A DNA stretch of 64,000 bases from Hormoscilla sp. GUM202 (GCA_005518205.2 RFFC02000002.1:1-64000), one strand, 5' to 3'. Numbered from the stretch's first letter, positions 17,685 through 28,019 are shown. Numbers and translations: made by a program. The notes: a model not told the origin generated them from the letters alone.

Positions 17685-20315
17685 TTACAGCAGGTCGAAG
17701 GATTGCATGTGCTCTAGAATTGCTGGTTCAGTGGTACGGGTGGCATCTTCGCTTACTGCACCCTCGATCAAAGCCCGATCCTTGAACCCGAGAGCATAGC
17801 GCAGGAATAAAATGCCATCAGTTAACCCTCCTGCCGTGCCATTGCCATCTACATCTAACATGGTGTCCCCCACTTCGTCCAAGTAGGCAACAATTTCCTC
17901 AGTATCGCGGGTGGCACCTTCACCTAAAGCATCTTTAGTCAAAGTCTCTCCCCTCAACTCGAAGAGATAACGTATGGCTAAAATGCCGTCGGTTAACGCA
18001 TCTATAACTCCATTGCCATCAATGTCCAGTGTAGGAGGTAGAGTACGCGAGGTTAATGCAATTGAACTGGGGACAAAGTTGCTATTTGCAGGTAGGTGAT
18101 CTGGGTTGGCACTAAAGTTGATCCTCGTTTCGTTAAAGCCTGGTAGCGCTGTGAAGTTGGCCGTGTAGAGGGTAGGATTAGAATTGTTGGGCCAATTTCC
18201 TTCTGCATCTATCCAAGCTTGCAGGATGTATTTGTCTGTGTTCGGGTCGCCGTCCAAACCCCCATTGGTGACAGGATCGTCCAAGACTGCACTTGTAGGT
18301 TGTGCACCGAAAGAAAAGTGCGAGGTCAGACCAGTGACTGGATCGAATGCTACTTGAGAACTGTCCCAATGCATGTGAAAGACTATTCCTGTGGTGGGAG
18401 TTTCCGCAGGTTCGGTAGAGTAGTTGACATCAAAGCTGACGCTCGTGTTTGGTACTACTGCTTTGGTCGGTTCTGAAGGGGTGAGTTTCAGTTGAAGGAC
18501 ATCTTCAGGAGCCGAGGTTACTGTTATGTTCGCGTCCGGAGTGTCCGGAGCGGTGGTGTCTTCGTTGACGTTAATGGTAAAATTCTCCGAGTAACTCTCT
18601 CCTCCGGCATCGGTAGTTTGAACTCGGATGCTGTAACTGGACTGAGTTTCAAAGTCTGGGGAACTGTTGATTTGCAGTTGGTCCCCGACAATGGTGAAGG
18701 CAGCGTTATCCGTATCTCCCGTACCCGCTACCAACTGGTAGGTAAAGGTATCCCCTGTGTCGGGGTCGGTGGTCGAGAAGGTGCCGATAACAAAGTCCGC
18801 GACGTTTTCGTCGATGCTGTTGTTGCTGAGGTTGATGTCCGTGGGGGCGGCATTAGTTGCCTCAGAAAATTTAATTACATAGATATCATGATTGCCATTA
18901 CTGGTCAAATCATTGTTGCCGTCTCCGTCGATGTCGATGCTGCCGGAGAACTTTCCTGTAGCCCACACATTACCATTGCTGTCGGTGGCTATGGCATCGC
19001 CACCGTCACTATTCGTACCGCCGATATTTAAGGCCTTAACCAAATTCCCCTCCTCGTCGAACTTGGCTACATAGCTATCATTTTTGCCATTACTGGTCAA
19101 ATCATTCTTGCCGTCTCCGTCGATGTCGATGCTGTCCTTGAAAGCTCCTGTAACCCACAGATTATCATTGCTATCGGTGGCTATGGCACTGCCCTTGGGA
19201 CCGATATCTAAGACCTTAACCAAATTCCCCTTGCTGTCGAACTTGGCTACATAGGTATCAATGGGTATAATAATGCCATCATAAGAGCCATTGGTCAAAT
19301 CATTGATGCCGTTTCCGTCGATGTCGATGTTGCCCTGGAAATATCCTTTAACCCACGCATTACCATTGCTGTCGGTGGCTATGTCAACGCCCGAGTCCAC
19401 ATCGCTACCGCCGATATTTTTGGCAAAGAGCAAACCCCCCTCCGAGTCGAACTTGGCGAAATAGCTATCTTTCTTGCCATTACTGGTCAAATCATTGATG
19501 CCGTCTCCGTCGATGTCGATGCTGCCGGAGAAAGAGCCTGTAGCCCACACATTACCATTGCTGTCGATGGCTATGCCATGGCCATAGTCCTCACTGCTAC
19601 CGCCGTACTGGAAGGCCTTAACCAAATCCCCTTCCGAGGAGAACTTGGCGAAATAGCTATCATTTTTGCCTGCGGTATAAGGCGTCAAATCATTGATGCC
19701 GTCTCCGTCGATGTCGGTGCTGCGGTAGACATGTCCTTTAGTCCACACATTACCATTGCTGTCAGTGGCTATGTTATTGCCCCTATCACTATGATAAATA
19801 TGCTTACCGCCGATCTTTAAGGCCTTAACAAAATCCCCCTCCTCGTCGAACTTGGCTAAATAGTGCTCTGTATTAAAACTGGTCAAATCATTGATTCGAC
19901 GACTACTGGTCAAATCATTAATGCCGTCTCCGTCGATGTCGATGCTGCCATGGAAACGTCCTAACACCCACGCATTATCATTGCTGTCGGTGGCTATGCC
20001 GAAGCCATTGTCTCCGACCCCCCAAACACTACTGCCGAAATCATAGGCCTTAACCAAATCCCCATTGCTGGAGAACTTGGCTACATAGCTATCCTCATAG
20101 CCATTACTGGTCAAATCATTGATGCCGTCTCCGTCGATGTCGATGCTTTCGAAGAAATCTCCTGTAACCCACACATTACCATTGCTGTCGATGGCTATGT
20201 CCTTGGCGTCCTCCTGCCAACCGCTACCGCCGATCTGGAAGGCAACCGAAGGTTTCAAGTTGAAGACACCACTATCGGCTTCCTTTACTGTTGATTTCAT
20301 TTTTTTGAACCTCAT
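17685..20315 (-). CDS. Large beta-propeller (SBBP-like)/cadherin-like/dockerin-like protein
   Basis: The 876-residue product opens with about eight repeats. Each joins a propeller strand (DIAIDSNGNVWVTGDF type) to a Ca-binding-like loop IDIDGDGINDLTSNG and a strand DSYVAKF. A cadherin-like domain follows (about 490-580: DINLSNNSIDENV...FTINV), then a cohesin-like region. Two dockerin-like segments complete it (LDIDGNGVIDALTDGILAIR and MLDVDGNGTAGGLTDGILFL). Such architecture belongs to exported calcium-binding surface or matrix proteins. No classical signal peptide is visible at MRFKKMKSTVKEADSG, so export may use another route. It is transcribed like its neighbour at 21041. Role in adhesion is inference. 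Confidence 0.75.
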   Translation of the reverse strand: MRFKKMKSTVKEADSGVFNLKPSVAFQIGGSGWQEDAKDIAIDSNGNVWVTGDFFESIDIDGDGINDLTSNGYEDSYVAKFSSNGDLVKAYDFGSSVWGVGDNGFGIATDSNDNAWVLGRFHGSIDIDGDGINDLTSSRRINDLTSFNTEHYLAKFDEEGDFVKALKIGGKHIYHSDRGNNIATDSNGNVWTKGHVYRSTDIDGDGINDLTPYTAGKNDSYFAKFSSEGDLVKAFQYGGSSEDYGHGIAIDSNGNVWATGSFSGSIDIDGDGINDLTSNGKKDSYFAKFDSEGGLLFAKNIGGSDVDSGVDIATDSNGNAWVKGYFQGNIDIDGNGINDLTNGSYDGIIIPIDTYVAKFDSKGNLVKVLDIGPKGSAIATDSNDNLWVTGAFKDSIDIDGDGKNDLTSNGKNDSYVAKFDEEGNLVKALNIGGTNSDGGDAIATDSNGNVWATGKFSGSIDIDGDGNNDLTSNGNHDIYVIKFSEATNAAPTDINLSNNSIDENVADFVIGTFSTTDPDTGDTFTYQLVAGTGDTDNAAFTIVGDQLQINSSPDFETQSSYSIRVQTTDAGGESYSENFTINVNEDTTAPDTPDANITVTSAPEDVLQLKLTPSEPTKAVVPNTSVSFDVNYSTEPAETPTTGIVFHMHWDSSQVAFDPVTGLTSHFSFGAQPTSAVLDDPVTNGGLDGDPNTDKYILQAWIDAEGNWPNNSNPTLYTANFTALPGFNETRINFSANPDHLPANSNFVPSSIALTSRTLPPTLDIDGNGVIDALTDGILAIRYLFELRGETLTKDALGEGATRDTEEIVAYLDEVGDTMLDVDGNGTAGGLTDGILFLRYALGFKDRALIEGAVSEDATRTTEPAILEHMQSFDLL

Positions 20316-20532
20316 ATTGTCTGAACATCTTGTTTTCTGTCGAACTTGGGAACGCCCTCTGAAGGCGGGATCTGGAAGTCAGAATCTCGTTACATGCTTC
20401 CAGTCCTGCAATAAAAGGTAGGGATGTTACTATCTCCCTTGATTTCCTGCTTTATCCGGATATCCTAGGCAGGTTGTTTTCCCGAACTGAATACAGCTTA
20501 ACTTAGGTACTTGCGGGAAAATAAGATACCAA

Positions 20533-20735
20533 TCAATAGGGGACAATGGTGATATCCCATTTGGGCAAGTTTTCAGAGCGTTGCCAAAAGACTTTGTAGG
20601 GTTTTAAGGCATCTGCTAAGACTTTAACCCCAGTTTCATAGGTAGTTGTGACCAAATTAACAATCGGTTTAATACCTTTCCAGGTCATATTGCTAGCCCA
20701 TTTAACTGCCGTTTCAGCGGTGGCGGATGCTAAAG
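20533..20735 (-). pseudogene. Transposase C-terminal remnant (ISAzo13-like?)
   Basis: The frame ends TYETGVKVLADALKPYKV, FWQRSENLPKWDITIVPY, which resembles the C-terminus of ISAzo13-type transposases. Upstream, the same open frame runs through palindromic repeat DNA and is not native. A second copy of this 3' end, ending LPKWDIPIVPS, lies at 55867-55980. It is an IS scrap; the family name is tentative. Confidence 0.55.
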
Positions 20736-20754
20736 CGCAACGAGAGCACTTTCT

Positions 20755-21035
20755 GGGCGGTGTGGTCAAAACCCGTTGGTAGGAGACGGAGTAGCCCGAA
20801 GCCAAGCGCGAAGCCAAGCGCGAAGCCTTGCCCTTTAGGGCCCGGCTACATGAACAAAGCCCACGCGCGGGGCCCCCTCCTCGCAGCGGAATTGGCCTGG
20901 AGTGTGCAGGGGCTATATACATGTATCTGGGCAGCGTCCGGTTCGTTACCCGGGGATCTGGCACCTGGCGATCAACTACTTTTGACCACACCCCTTTCTG
21001 GGCGGTGCGCTCGAGATATAGGTCGGAAGCGGTGA
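20755..21035. repeat. Nested palindromic repeats
   Basis: The segment is bounded by GGTGTGGTCAAAACCCG and its opposite TTTTGACCACACC. It encloses tandem GAAGCCAAGCGC words and a GGGCCCGGCTAC...AACAAAGC / CCCCCTCCTCGCAGCGG block. The latter recurs at 63522-63605 and in part at 3729. GGGTTTTGACCACACC words recur near 24616 and, reversed, near 25096. No gene is supported here. Confidence 0.65.
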
Positions 21036-21040
21036 GGTAA

Positions 21041-23575
21041 CTACAAAACAAAATCATCTTGAGTAAGAAGCCCAGAATCAATTCCCGACAAAATTGCCAA
21101 CACTTCCCGAGAACCCGCGACTTCAGTTTCAATGGAAGTCGAACCGCCCTGAGAGACAAATGTTAAATCAGTATAACTCAAACCTCCTCCTAACTTGATA
21201 AGGTCCGTGCCATCGTCAAAGTCGTGGATGGTATCCTCGCCCATGCCCGAGGCTAAGATAAAAATATCCGCACCACCGCCTCCGGAAAGAGTATCGTCTC
21301 CGTTACCCCCATTGAGGGTATCGTCTCCGTTACCCCCATTCAGGAGATCGTCTCCATCTTGGCCATTGAGGGTATCGTTGCCCCCTTCCCCATTGAGGGT
21401 ATCGTTGCCCCTGTATCCAGAAAGTGTGTCGGCGTCTTCAGTGCCCGTGATGATAGACGATACCGTAATATTAAATATATCTTCTGCCTCGCCATTCCCA
21501 TCCGATGCAGTTACCGTCACCGTATGAGTGCCCGAAGCCTCAGGCGTGGTAGCAGGCGTGCCACCGATCGCCCCACTAGAGTCAATAGTTAAACCGTCTG
21601 GCAAACCATTGGCGCTGTAGCTGCTAATGTCGTTGTTGATGTCGCCGAAGTTCGCGCTGACATTGAGGCTGAAGCTTTGACCGGAAGTAGCATCCACGTC
21701 GTCAATCTCAGTTACCAGATAGGGAGGGTTTCCTTCCAGACTGAGGTCTCTTAGGCCGATTAACTTAGAGGGGATCGTACCGCTCAGGGAGTTGTGGTCC
21801 AGCAAGAGATATTGCAAACTGGTGAGCGCACCTAATTCAGAGGGGATGGTACCGCTCAGGGAATTGGTGCTCAGGCCGAGATATTGCAAACTGCTGAGGG
21901 AGCCTAATTCAGAGGGGATCGTACCGCTCAGGGAATTGGTGCTCAGGTTGAGATTTTGCAAATTGGCGAGCGAGCCTAATTCAGAGGGGATCGTACCGCT
22001 CAGGGAGTTGGTGTTCAGGTAGAGATCTTGCAAACTGCTGAGCGAACCTAATTCAGAGGGGATGGTACCGCTCAGGGAATCGGTGCTCATCAAGAGATAT
22101 TCCAAACTGGTGAGCGAGCCTAATTCAGAGGGGATCGTACCGCTCAGAGGGTTCAGGTTCAGTGTGAGGTATGTCAAATTGCCGAGCGAGCCTAATTCAG
22201 AGGGGATCGTACCGCTCAGGGAGTTGCGGCCCAGCTTGAGTTCTTGCAAATTGGCGAGCGCACCTAACTCAGAGGCGATCGTACCGTTCAGTCCTTTGGA
22301 TTCCAGATCGAGTTTCGTCACCCGCGAGTTCTTAACTGTCACCCCATCCAACATCCTGTTAACAGTTATATCAAGGGGGAGGAGACCATAATCCTCATCG
22401 ACCCAATGTTTGTGGATCTCTTCAAAATCCCAATGGTTATTATTGAGAGCCTGCAGGGTTTGATAATCACTCGCATTGATGAAGAAATATCTATCAAGCT
22501 TATACGATACTGCAATATTAAATTTATCTGTTACGGAGCCTCCCGCATCATCCGATGCAGTTACCGTCACAATAAAATTGCTATGTTCAGGCGTAGTAGG
22601 CTTAGTAGTAGGGGTGCCACCGATCGCCCCAGTAATGGAGTCAATGGTTAAACCGTCTGGCAAACCGCTAGCGCTGTAGCTGGTGATGTTGTCGTTGATA
22701 TCGCCGAAGTTCCCGCTGATATTGAGGTTGAAGCTTTGATCGTAAACAGCAACCACGTCCTCAATTTCAGTTTCCACATAGGGGGGGTTCTGCAATTGTT
22801 TGTTCTTTGCTGGCAAAGACAAAGCCTCGATACTTTCGGGTATCGTACCGCGGAAGTGGTTATTCTTCAGCCAGATATTTTGCAAATTGGTGAGCGAGCC
22901 TAGTTCTGAGGGGATCGTACCGCTCAGGTCGTTCTGCCACAGATAGAGGTTTTGCAAACTGGTGTGGGTGCCCAACCAGGAAGGAATGGTGCCGCTCAGG
23001 GGGTTCGCGGACAAGCCGAGGGTTTGCAAATTGGTTAGAGACTCTAACCAGGAGGGGATCGTACCGCTCAGGGAGTTGTTGTGTAGGCGGAGTTTTGTCA
23101 AATTACTGAGCGCATTCAACGAGGAGGGGAGCGTACCGCTGAAAGAATTGTTGATTAAAAATAGATCTTGCAAACTGCCGAGCCCACCTAACGATGAGGG
23201 GAGGGTACCGCTCAGGGAGTTTTTCCTCAGCCAGAGCTCTTGCAAATTGCTGAGGCTCTTTAACTCCGAGGGTATGGTACCGTCGAGGGAGTTATTATTC
23301 AGCTTGAGCATTCGCAAACTGTCAAAATCGCCCAATGAGGACGGTATCGCACCGGCGAGGGAGTTGTAGCTCAGGTCAATTTCCGTCACTCTCGAGCCCT
23401 CCACCGTGACTCCGTGCCAGGTATTCACTACGTCAGCATCGGGGGGAGTGTCGCTGCTGACATCCCAGTTTGTCTTGTTGTTCCAACTATGTCCACCAGT
23501 CTGGTTATACAGATCCTTCAGGCCTGCATAATCATCGCCATGGAGTTTATTGTTTTCATTTTCATCGGTTGGCAT
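21041..23575 (-). CDS. LRR protein with Ig-like domains and RTX C-terminus
   Basis: The 844-residue product begins LKDLYNQTGGHSWNNKTNW, the N-terminal cap of plant-type leucine-rich repeats. Two LRR blocks follow with units of the form NLQxLxLxxNSLSGTIPSEL. After each block comes a putative Ig/dystroglycan-type domain (NGLPDGLTIDSSGAIGGTP). The end carries five or so RTX nonapeptides (GGNGDDTLNGGNGDDTL) and a DDFVL C-terminus. RTX repeats bind calcium outside the cell and are typical of type I secretion substrates, which need no N-terminal signal peptide. Function is probably surface binding; no catalytic domain is visible. The many near-identical LRR units suggest recent internal duplication. 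Confidence 0.85.
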   Translation of the reverse strand: MPTDENENNKLHGDDYAGLKDLYNQTGGHSWNNKTNWDVSSDTPPDADVVNTWHGVTVEGSRVTEIDLSYNSLAGAIPSSLGDFDSLRMLKLNNNSLDGTIPSELKSLSNLQELWLRKNSLSGTLPSSLGGLGSLQDLFLINNSFSGTLPSSLNALSNLTKLRLHNNSLSGTIPSWLESLTNLQTLGLSANPLSGTIPSWLGTHTSLQNLYLWQNDLSGTIPSELGSLTNLQNIWLKNNHFRGTIPESIEALSLPAKNKQLQNPPYVETEIEDVVAVYDQSFNLNISGNFGDINDNITSYSASGLPDGLTIDSITGAIGGTPTTKPTTPEHSNFIVTVTASDDAGGSVTDKFNIAVSYKLDRYFFINASDYQTLQALNNNHWDFEEIHKHWVDEDYGLLPLDITVNRMLDGVTVKNSRVTKLDLESKGLNGTIASELGALANLQELKLGRNSLSGTIPSELGSLGNLTYLTLNLNPLSGTIPSELGSLTSLEYLLMSTDSLSGTIPSELGSLSSLQDLYLNTNSLSGTIPSELGSLANLQNLNLSTNSLSGTIPSELGSLSSLQYLGLSTNSLSGTIPSELGALTSLQYLLLDHNSLSGTIPSKLIGLRDLSLEGNPPYLVTEIDDVDATSGQSFSLNVSANFGDINNDISSYSANGLPDGLTIDSSGAIGGTPATTPEASGTHTVTVTASDGNGEAEDIFNITVSSIITGTEDADTLSGYRGNDTLNGEGGNDTLNGQDGDDLLNGGNGDDTLNGGNGDDTLSGGGGADIFILASGMGEDTIHDFDDGTDLIKLGGGLSYTDLTFVSQGGSTSIETEVAGSREVLAILSGIDSGLLTQDDFVL

Positions 23576-23690
23576 TGTTTTTCCGAAGTTCCTCTATTCT
23601 AGATCTTACACTATTTGATTTGATTTTACGTTCCCGACCGCCATTTTTGGTAATTTCTCCGCATGCCATTTTGGGGTAAATCACAAGGCT

Positions 23691-23946
23691 GGTTGGGGTC
23701 GAGCCAGGAATCACTTCCTAACCCTCCCATTCAAAACCGTGCTTGCAATTTTCACCGCACACGGCTCCTGGGTAATAGGCCTTTTGTCAGCAGTTGGGAC
23801 CGGTGTACATTCTGTACCTGAATGATGGGTATTTATGCCCATCACGACCACATAATTACCCGGCTAATGGCACCGGATAGAGTTGTCACGAGATGTGCAG
23901 GCTCATGGAGCTTCACTTATCTCATTTACACTCGAACGTCTCGCAC
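23691..23946 (-). mobile_element. Degenerate, internally deleted group II intron
   Basis: Read on the minus strand this piece starts with a degenerate GTGCG and ends with CTCGACCCCAACC. It keeps the domain V hairpin (GAGCCGTGTGCGGTGAAA...). Compared with the 903-nt copies it is about 256 nt long, so roughly 650 nt of the middle is missing, and it has many substitutions. It is an old relic. The flanking 23576-23690 and 23947-24203 hold no gene. Confidence 0.75.
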
Positions 23947-24203
23947 CTCAAGGCCAATTTTGGCTAATTTGGCTTTTCATCATCTCTGGGTTTCGCCGGT
24001 TCCTTTTGATGTTTCCACCGGTGACCAGCTTGCCCGACAAGTTGTCAGGACTGATGGAATCCTGCATGCGGTCTCGGTCAATAGGCTTGTGACGAGGTCA
24101 TAGGTTTTATCCCTACCTGAATACAGCATAACTGACTTGACTGCGTGTTGTAAACCCCTGTTAATTCATTTATACTTATACCTCTAATAAGCTGAGCTTA
24201 TCT

Positions 24204-24503
24204 TTAGCCTGGAGGCCATGTCATCTGTCGCCCGCCCAGAATATGCAAGTGCAGGTGGTATACGGTCTGACCGCCGTCGGCCCCATTATCGATCGCCACC
24301 CGGTAGCCATTAGTTAAGCCAGCAATTTCGGCCACGCGCTTCACAGTTAATAGTAGATGTCCCATCAGGGCCTGATGTTGGTCTCCAGCATCGGCAAGCT
24401 TGGGTATGGGTTCTTTAGGAATCACCAGGATATGCACCGGCGCTTGCGGGTTCATATCTTTGAAGGCCAGGGCCAGGTCATCTTCATAAACAATATCGGC
24501 TCC
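24204..24503 (-). pseudogene. HIT family protein, 5' truncated
   Basis: The frame encodes DIVYEDDLALAFKDMNPQAP, VHILVIPKEPIPKL and the histidine triad HLHLHILGG, the active site of HIT nucleotide hydrolases/transferases. The N-terminal 15-20 residues of normal HIT proteins are missing. Just upstream of the ADIVYEDD segment the sequence turns into palindromic repeat DNA with a stop and no start codon. Translation from the internal ATG at 24455 would give an 83-residue protein lacking the first strands. Disruption at 24506 by a repeat is seen directly; loss of function is inferred. Confidence 0.8.
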
Positions 24504-24505
24504 TG

Positions 24506-24782
24506 GCCTCGACGGCGGAGCACATAGGAGTCCCAGAAATCACAAGCTCACAAAAGGCTCCGCCTCAGATTGCTCGTTCCCAGGGAGACCCTGGGAACGA
24601 GAAAAGAGTCTCTTACCAACGGGTTTTGACCACACCCTCATGACCGGGGTCTCCCCGGTCACATTCCTTTGAGGCTCTACCTCCTAGCCTCGACGGCGGA
24701 GCACATAAGAGTCCCAGAAATCACAAGCTCACAAGAGGCTCCGCCTCAGATTGCTCGTTCCCAAGGAGACCCTGGGAACGAG
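24506..24782. repeat. 96-bp direct repeat pair with embedded palindromes
   Basis: Positions 24506-24601 and 24687-24782 match with only a few mismatches at an offset of 181 bp. Each contains GGCTCCGCCTCAGATTGCTC and a GTTCCC...GGGAAC palindrome. The first copy abuts the broken HIT coding sequence. The following 24783-25496 holds further CGGTCCCC/CACCCGTTT repeats (about 25100-25165) and no gene I can support. Confidence 0.85.
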
Positions 24783-25496
24783 AGAACGAGAGACACGAAA
24801 ATAGTACAGAGTTCCAGTCATCAACATAACGAGAGCTCGTAGCAAAGATCGTTCAGGGGCCTCCCAGTCGTTGGATCCCCCCTGGCGAAAAACTCAAATT
24901 CGGCCCTTATGGTACAGATTTTCCGATAGCTTTGTCAATCGTATTTATACTGAGATACAAAAATTTGACGAAAATACTCAGCGTGCAAGGTAATATAGTG
25001 CGGGGTGTGGTTCCGAAGTAGTTGCATTAGTAGTGGGCGGCGTCCACCACCAGAGCAGGTGTAACCAACAACAACCAACGGACGCAAGACAGGTGCGGTC
25101 AAAACCCGTCCATTACCGGTCCCCAGGCACCCGTTTTCCTTCACCGGTCCCCAATCACCCGTTTCCGTTCACCAGTCATGACTAGCTTTCTTTACAAAAG
25201 TTTACATAGATTTGGGTTTTTATTAGACATTGTAACTTACAATAATTGTAGTTAAACTTTCTTAAATATTGTAGAGAGGATAAATCTTGTACCCCCTTCC
25301 CAGTGGCGATCGCCTGCTTGGGCCGGCTGCAAATAAAAACTCACGGGCATGCATTTAGGGTTACGGGGCCGTGCAAACCTCTGGCCTGTGCCACCTGAGA
25401 GACATGACATGCAGGGCAAGGCCACCACCACCAAGGGCAGGAAAAGTGAGAAAAACAGCAACAATAGATAACCTTGAAATTAATGTCAAAGGTGAT

Positions 25497-25811
25497 ATGA
25501 AGACAACAGAGAATGGAGTTCAACTCAATACTATGTCCGAAGAAACCGAAAAGTCAGTACCTTTACCCCCTCTCCCAGGGAACCGCCCCATTGAATCAAG
25601 CAGTCTGGAGGTGCGCAATACTCTGGATCCGAGGGAGAAACGCCCGATCGTCTCCAGCAAAATGGAGGTATCTCAGACATATATGGTCTCGGGTAACCGC
25701 CCCGTTGCTCACAGTAATATTGATTTTGACAACAGATTGACCCTCATGGGAAACCGCCCGATCGCCTCTAACCAAATTGATTCCGATGACCTGATGGGTT
25801 ATCTAGATTAA
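25497..25811 (+). CDS. GNRPI-repeat protein, function unknown
   Basis: From the ATG at 25497 the product is 104 residues. It carries repeats of about 22 residues centred on G-N-R-P-(I/V)-x-x-S: PGNRPIESSSLEV, EKRPIVSSKMEV, SGNRPVAHSNIDF, MGNRPIASNQID. It ends DDLMGYLD. Proteins built of the same repeats, with the same start and end, are known to me as hypothetical proteins across cyanobacteria. It is soluble and acidic with no signal peptide. No function is known. ATG 25533 (MSEETEKSV...) is an alternative start. Confidence 0.7.
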   Translation: MKTTENGVQLNTMSEETEKSVPLPPLPGNRPIESSSLEVRNTLDPREKRPIVSSKMEVSQTYMVSGNRPVAHSNIDFDNRLTLMGNRPIASNQIDSDDLMGYLD

Positions 25812-25939
25812 ACCCCTAGGGGGAATAAGGAATCATTTTCCTCATTTTTAGCTAATTTGAATGAGTAAAATTTAACTGTTAAGAGAGAACAGGGAATGGG
25901 GTAATGGGATAATGGGATTTAACTAGACGCCAACGTCAC

Positions 25940-26797
25940 CAACAATTAAGGCATCAATACGTCCTATCGCGCCGCACCATGCTAGTGCTGATGGGTTTTG
26001 CCTGTGCCCCGGGTCTGGAAGCTTTGCTGACCTATAGCAATGAAACCTCAAGACTTACTGTACCCAGAAATCGGCAGATCCCATCCTTGCCCCAAGGCGA
26101 TAGACTTATAGCCAGACTAAGACGTCAACAGCAGCTTGATAATATTACCCCCAAAGCAGACCGATTTCTTACTAGCCCCATCTCCCTCTATTTTGCCGAT
26201 CGCCGCAACCCCCGATCGCCCTTGATTCCCATTGCGATCCAGCTGGGACAGGTACTATAAAACCAGGGGAGATGTCCGTCAGGATGTTGAGCTGCAAAAT
26301 TGGCTCCAAGCTTTACGAACCCCCATTAGCGATGGCGGTTTGGGAGTAGTGTCCCTGCCAGAACGTCTGACTAATCGCAACCAGTTGATAAACCTGCTCG
26401 CGCAAATCATTTTTACTGTTGGTCCTCAACACTCAGCCATAGCCTGCCTGCAAGACGATTACTCGACCTTTGTCCCCAACATGCCTGGACCCATCTATCA
26501 GCCGCTCCCTAACGTCAAAGGAACAGTTGGTGAAGCAGATCTCAGTGGATCCCTGATACAGAATTAACTCTTGTTCAGCAGCAAGTCCTGATACAAGTCG
26601 GCATCAAGCTCGATCCAAATGCATTTACAAATTTTGGCGATCGCAGTTTTCAAGACCCCCGGGCCATTCGGGTTCTGAGAATGTTTCGACATCGTCTCGA
26701 AAAGATAGAAAAAGTAATCGAACAACGCAATCAACGTCGAGGGGAATGCTACCCCGGATTTCTACCCTCTCGCATGGCTAACAGCACAAGTTCATAG
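25940..26797 (+). pseudogene. Lipoxygenase gene remnant
   Basis: Pieces in different frames give a lipoxygenase-like protein. An N-terminal stretch (LSRRTMLVLMGFACAPGLEA) is followed by SPLIPIAIQLGQ. The C-terminal region follows, with LPERLTNRNQLINLLAQIIF, TVGPQHSAIACLQ (iron-ligand region), VPNMPGPIYQPLP, and the final FLPSRMANSTS. Frames break at about 26255 and 26565. The jump from IAIQLGQ to the C-terminal part skips the stretch that should carry the first iron-binding histidines. The family oxygenates polyunsaturated fatty acids; this copy cannot. Residual similarity is high enough that the decay looks fairly recent. Confidence 0.75.
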
Positions 26798-26803
26798 CAC
26801 GAC

Positions 26804-26842
26804 GCGCGGTAAGGACTTTAGTCCTTACTACGAACGACGCGC
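26804..26842. repeat. GGACTTTAGTCC palindrome
   Basis: GTAAGGACTTTAGTCCTTAC is a perfect palindrome apart from the centre. It is flanked by GCGCG and CGACGCGC and lies at the 3' end of rpe. Related elements occur at 31525-31669, 35605-35655 and 56246-56277. It may form a transcript-end hairpin. Confidence 0.7.
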
Positions 26843-26851
26843 TACAACAGT

Positions 26852-27547
26852 CTAGGCCGTGACCAATTCTCGTACTACGGGACGCTGACTATGGCGAATT
26901 CCCTCGATCGCCTCGGCATAATCGGGGGCTTTGAACACCGCAGAACCAGCAACAATCGCATTGGCACCGACTTCCAACACTTGCCAAGTATTACTTACCT
27001 TCAGACCGCCATCCACTTCAATCCAGGGATCCAGTCCCCGATCGTCGCACATCCGGCGCAGCTTGCGGATTTTATCCACCACCGAGGGGATAAAACTCTG
27101 GCCCCCAAAACCGGGGTTAACACTCATGATCAGCACCAAATCGCAGAGATCCAGGACATACTCAATTAATTCTAGGGGTGTCGAGGGATTGAGGACCACA
27201 CCCGCCTGCTTACCCAGTTCCTTAATCTGACCGAGAGTGCGATGCAAGTGCGGAGAAGCGTTATGCTCGGCATGGACGGAAATAATATCCGCACCGGCTT
27301 TGGCAAAATCTGCCACATATTTCTCCGGCTCCACAATCATCAAGTGGACATCCAAAGGCTTCTCCGTCACAGGACGCAGAGCATCCACAATCAGGGGACC
27401 TATGGTTATATTAGGGACAAACCGACCATCCATGACATCCACATGAATCCAGTCAGCACCAGCTGCATCGACAGCTTGCACTTCCGCTCCCAGACGGCTA
27501 AAGTTGGCTGATAGAATAGATGGGGCAATAACAATGGGCTTGGACAT
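26852..27547 (-). CDS. rpe: Ribulose-phosphate 3-epimerase
   Basis: From the ATG at 27547 the product is 231 residues, the normal size. It has the TIM-barrel signatures [34 protein letters not shown] (metal-binding H and D), [27 protein letters not shown] and IEVDGGLK. It interconverts ribulose-5-phosphate and xylulose-5-phosphate in the Calvin cycle and the pentose phosphate pathway. The frame extends 45 codons further upstream, but those residues look non-native, so I chose the [10 protein letters not shown] start. It stands alone here. Confidence 0.97.
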   Translation of the reverse strand: MSKPIVIAPSILSANFSRLGAEVQAVDAAGADWIHVDVMDGRFVPNITIGPLIVDALRPVTEKPLDVHLMIVEPEKYVADFAKAGADIISVHAEHNASPHLHRTLGQIKELGKQAGVVLNPSTPLELIEYVLDLCDLVLIMSVNPGFGGQSFIPSVVDKIRKLRRMCDDRGLDPWIEVDGGLKVSNTWQVLEVGANAIVAGSAVFKAPDYAEAIEGIRHSQRPVVRELVTA

Positions 27548-28019
27548 GGCAATAGATGTTCTCCTGCTTTCTAGATGTAAGTTTAACAAAATCTTTAGGA
27601 TTACCCGGAAAAAAATGTAAATTCTCCCTATGCACTCACCTCGAGCAAGCCGTTCATGAGTTGTGCAACTGGGATATTTCAATGAAAGCCTTGTCAGATA
27701 AGGGTTTCATCTGCATTCGCTGCCAGGCAAAAATTTACACAATGATTTAGGTTCGCTATAAGTAGTAAGGCATAATTGTTTTTATATTGTCAAGTAAAGT
27801 CAACAAGGCTGTAACCCTTGCTATGTGGCAATTTGAAGCTCTCTTATTCAAACTACGAACCGCGTAGCGTTGCGAGGTACGAAGCAATCTCGAACTACGA
27901 ACTAAGTACCTGGACCGACTTATTTACACATTACTTTCTTGCAGTATCTGGTTGGAGCGCATCAATTATGTGTAATTAATTTTGTCATACTACTTACTTA
28001 ACATGTGGGAGGATCTGAC

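Noticed and set aside
20737-21159. 5' part of the open frame that ends in a transposase tail
   Set aside because: It is made of palindromic repeats and the antisense of the LRR gene end; only the last 67 residues look like protein.
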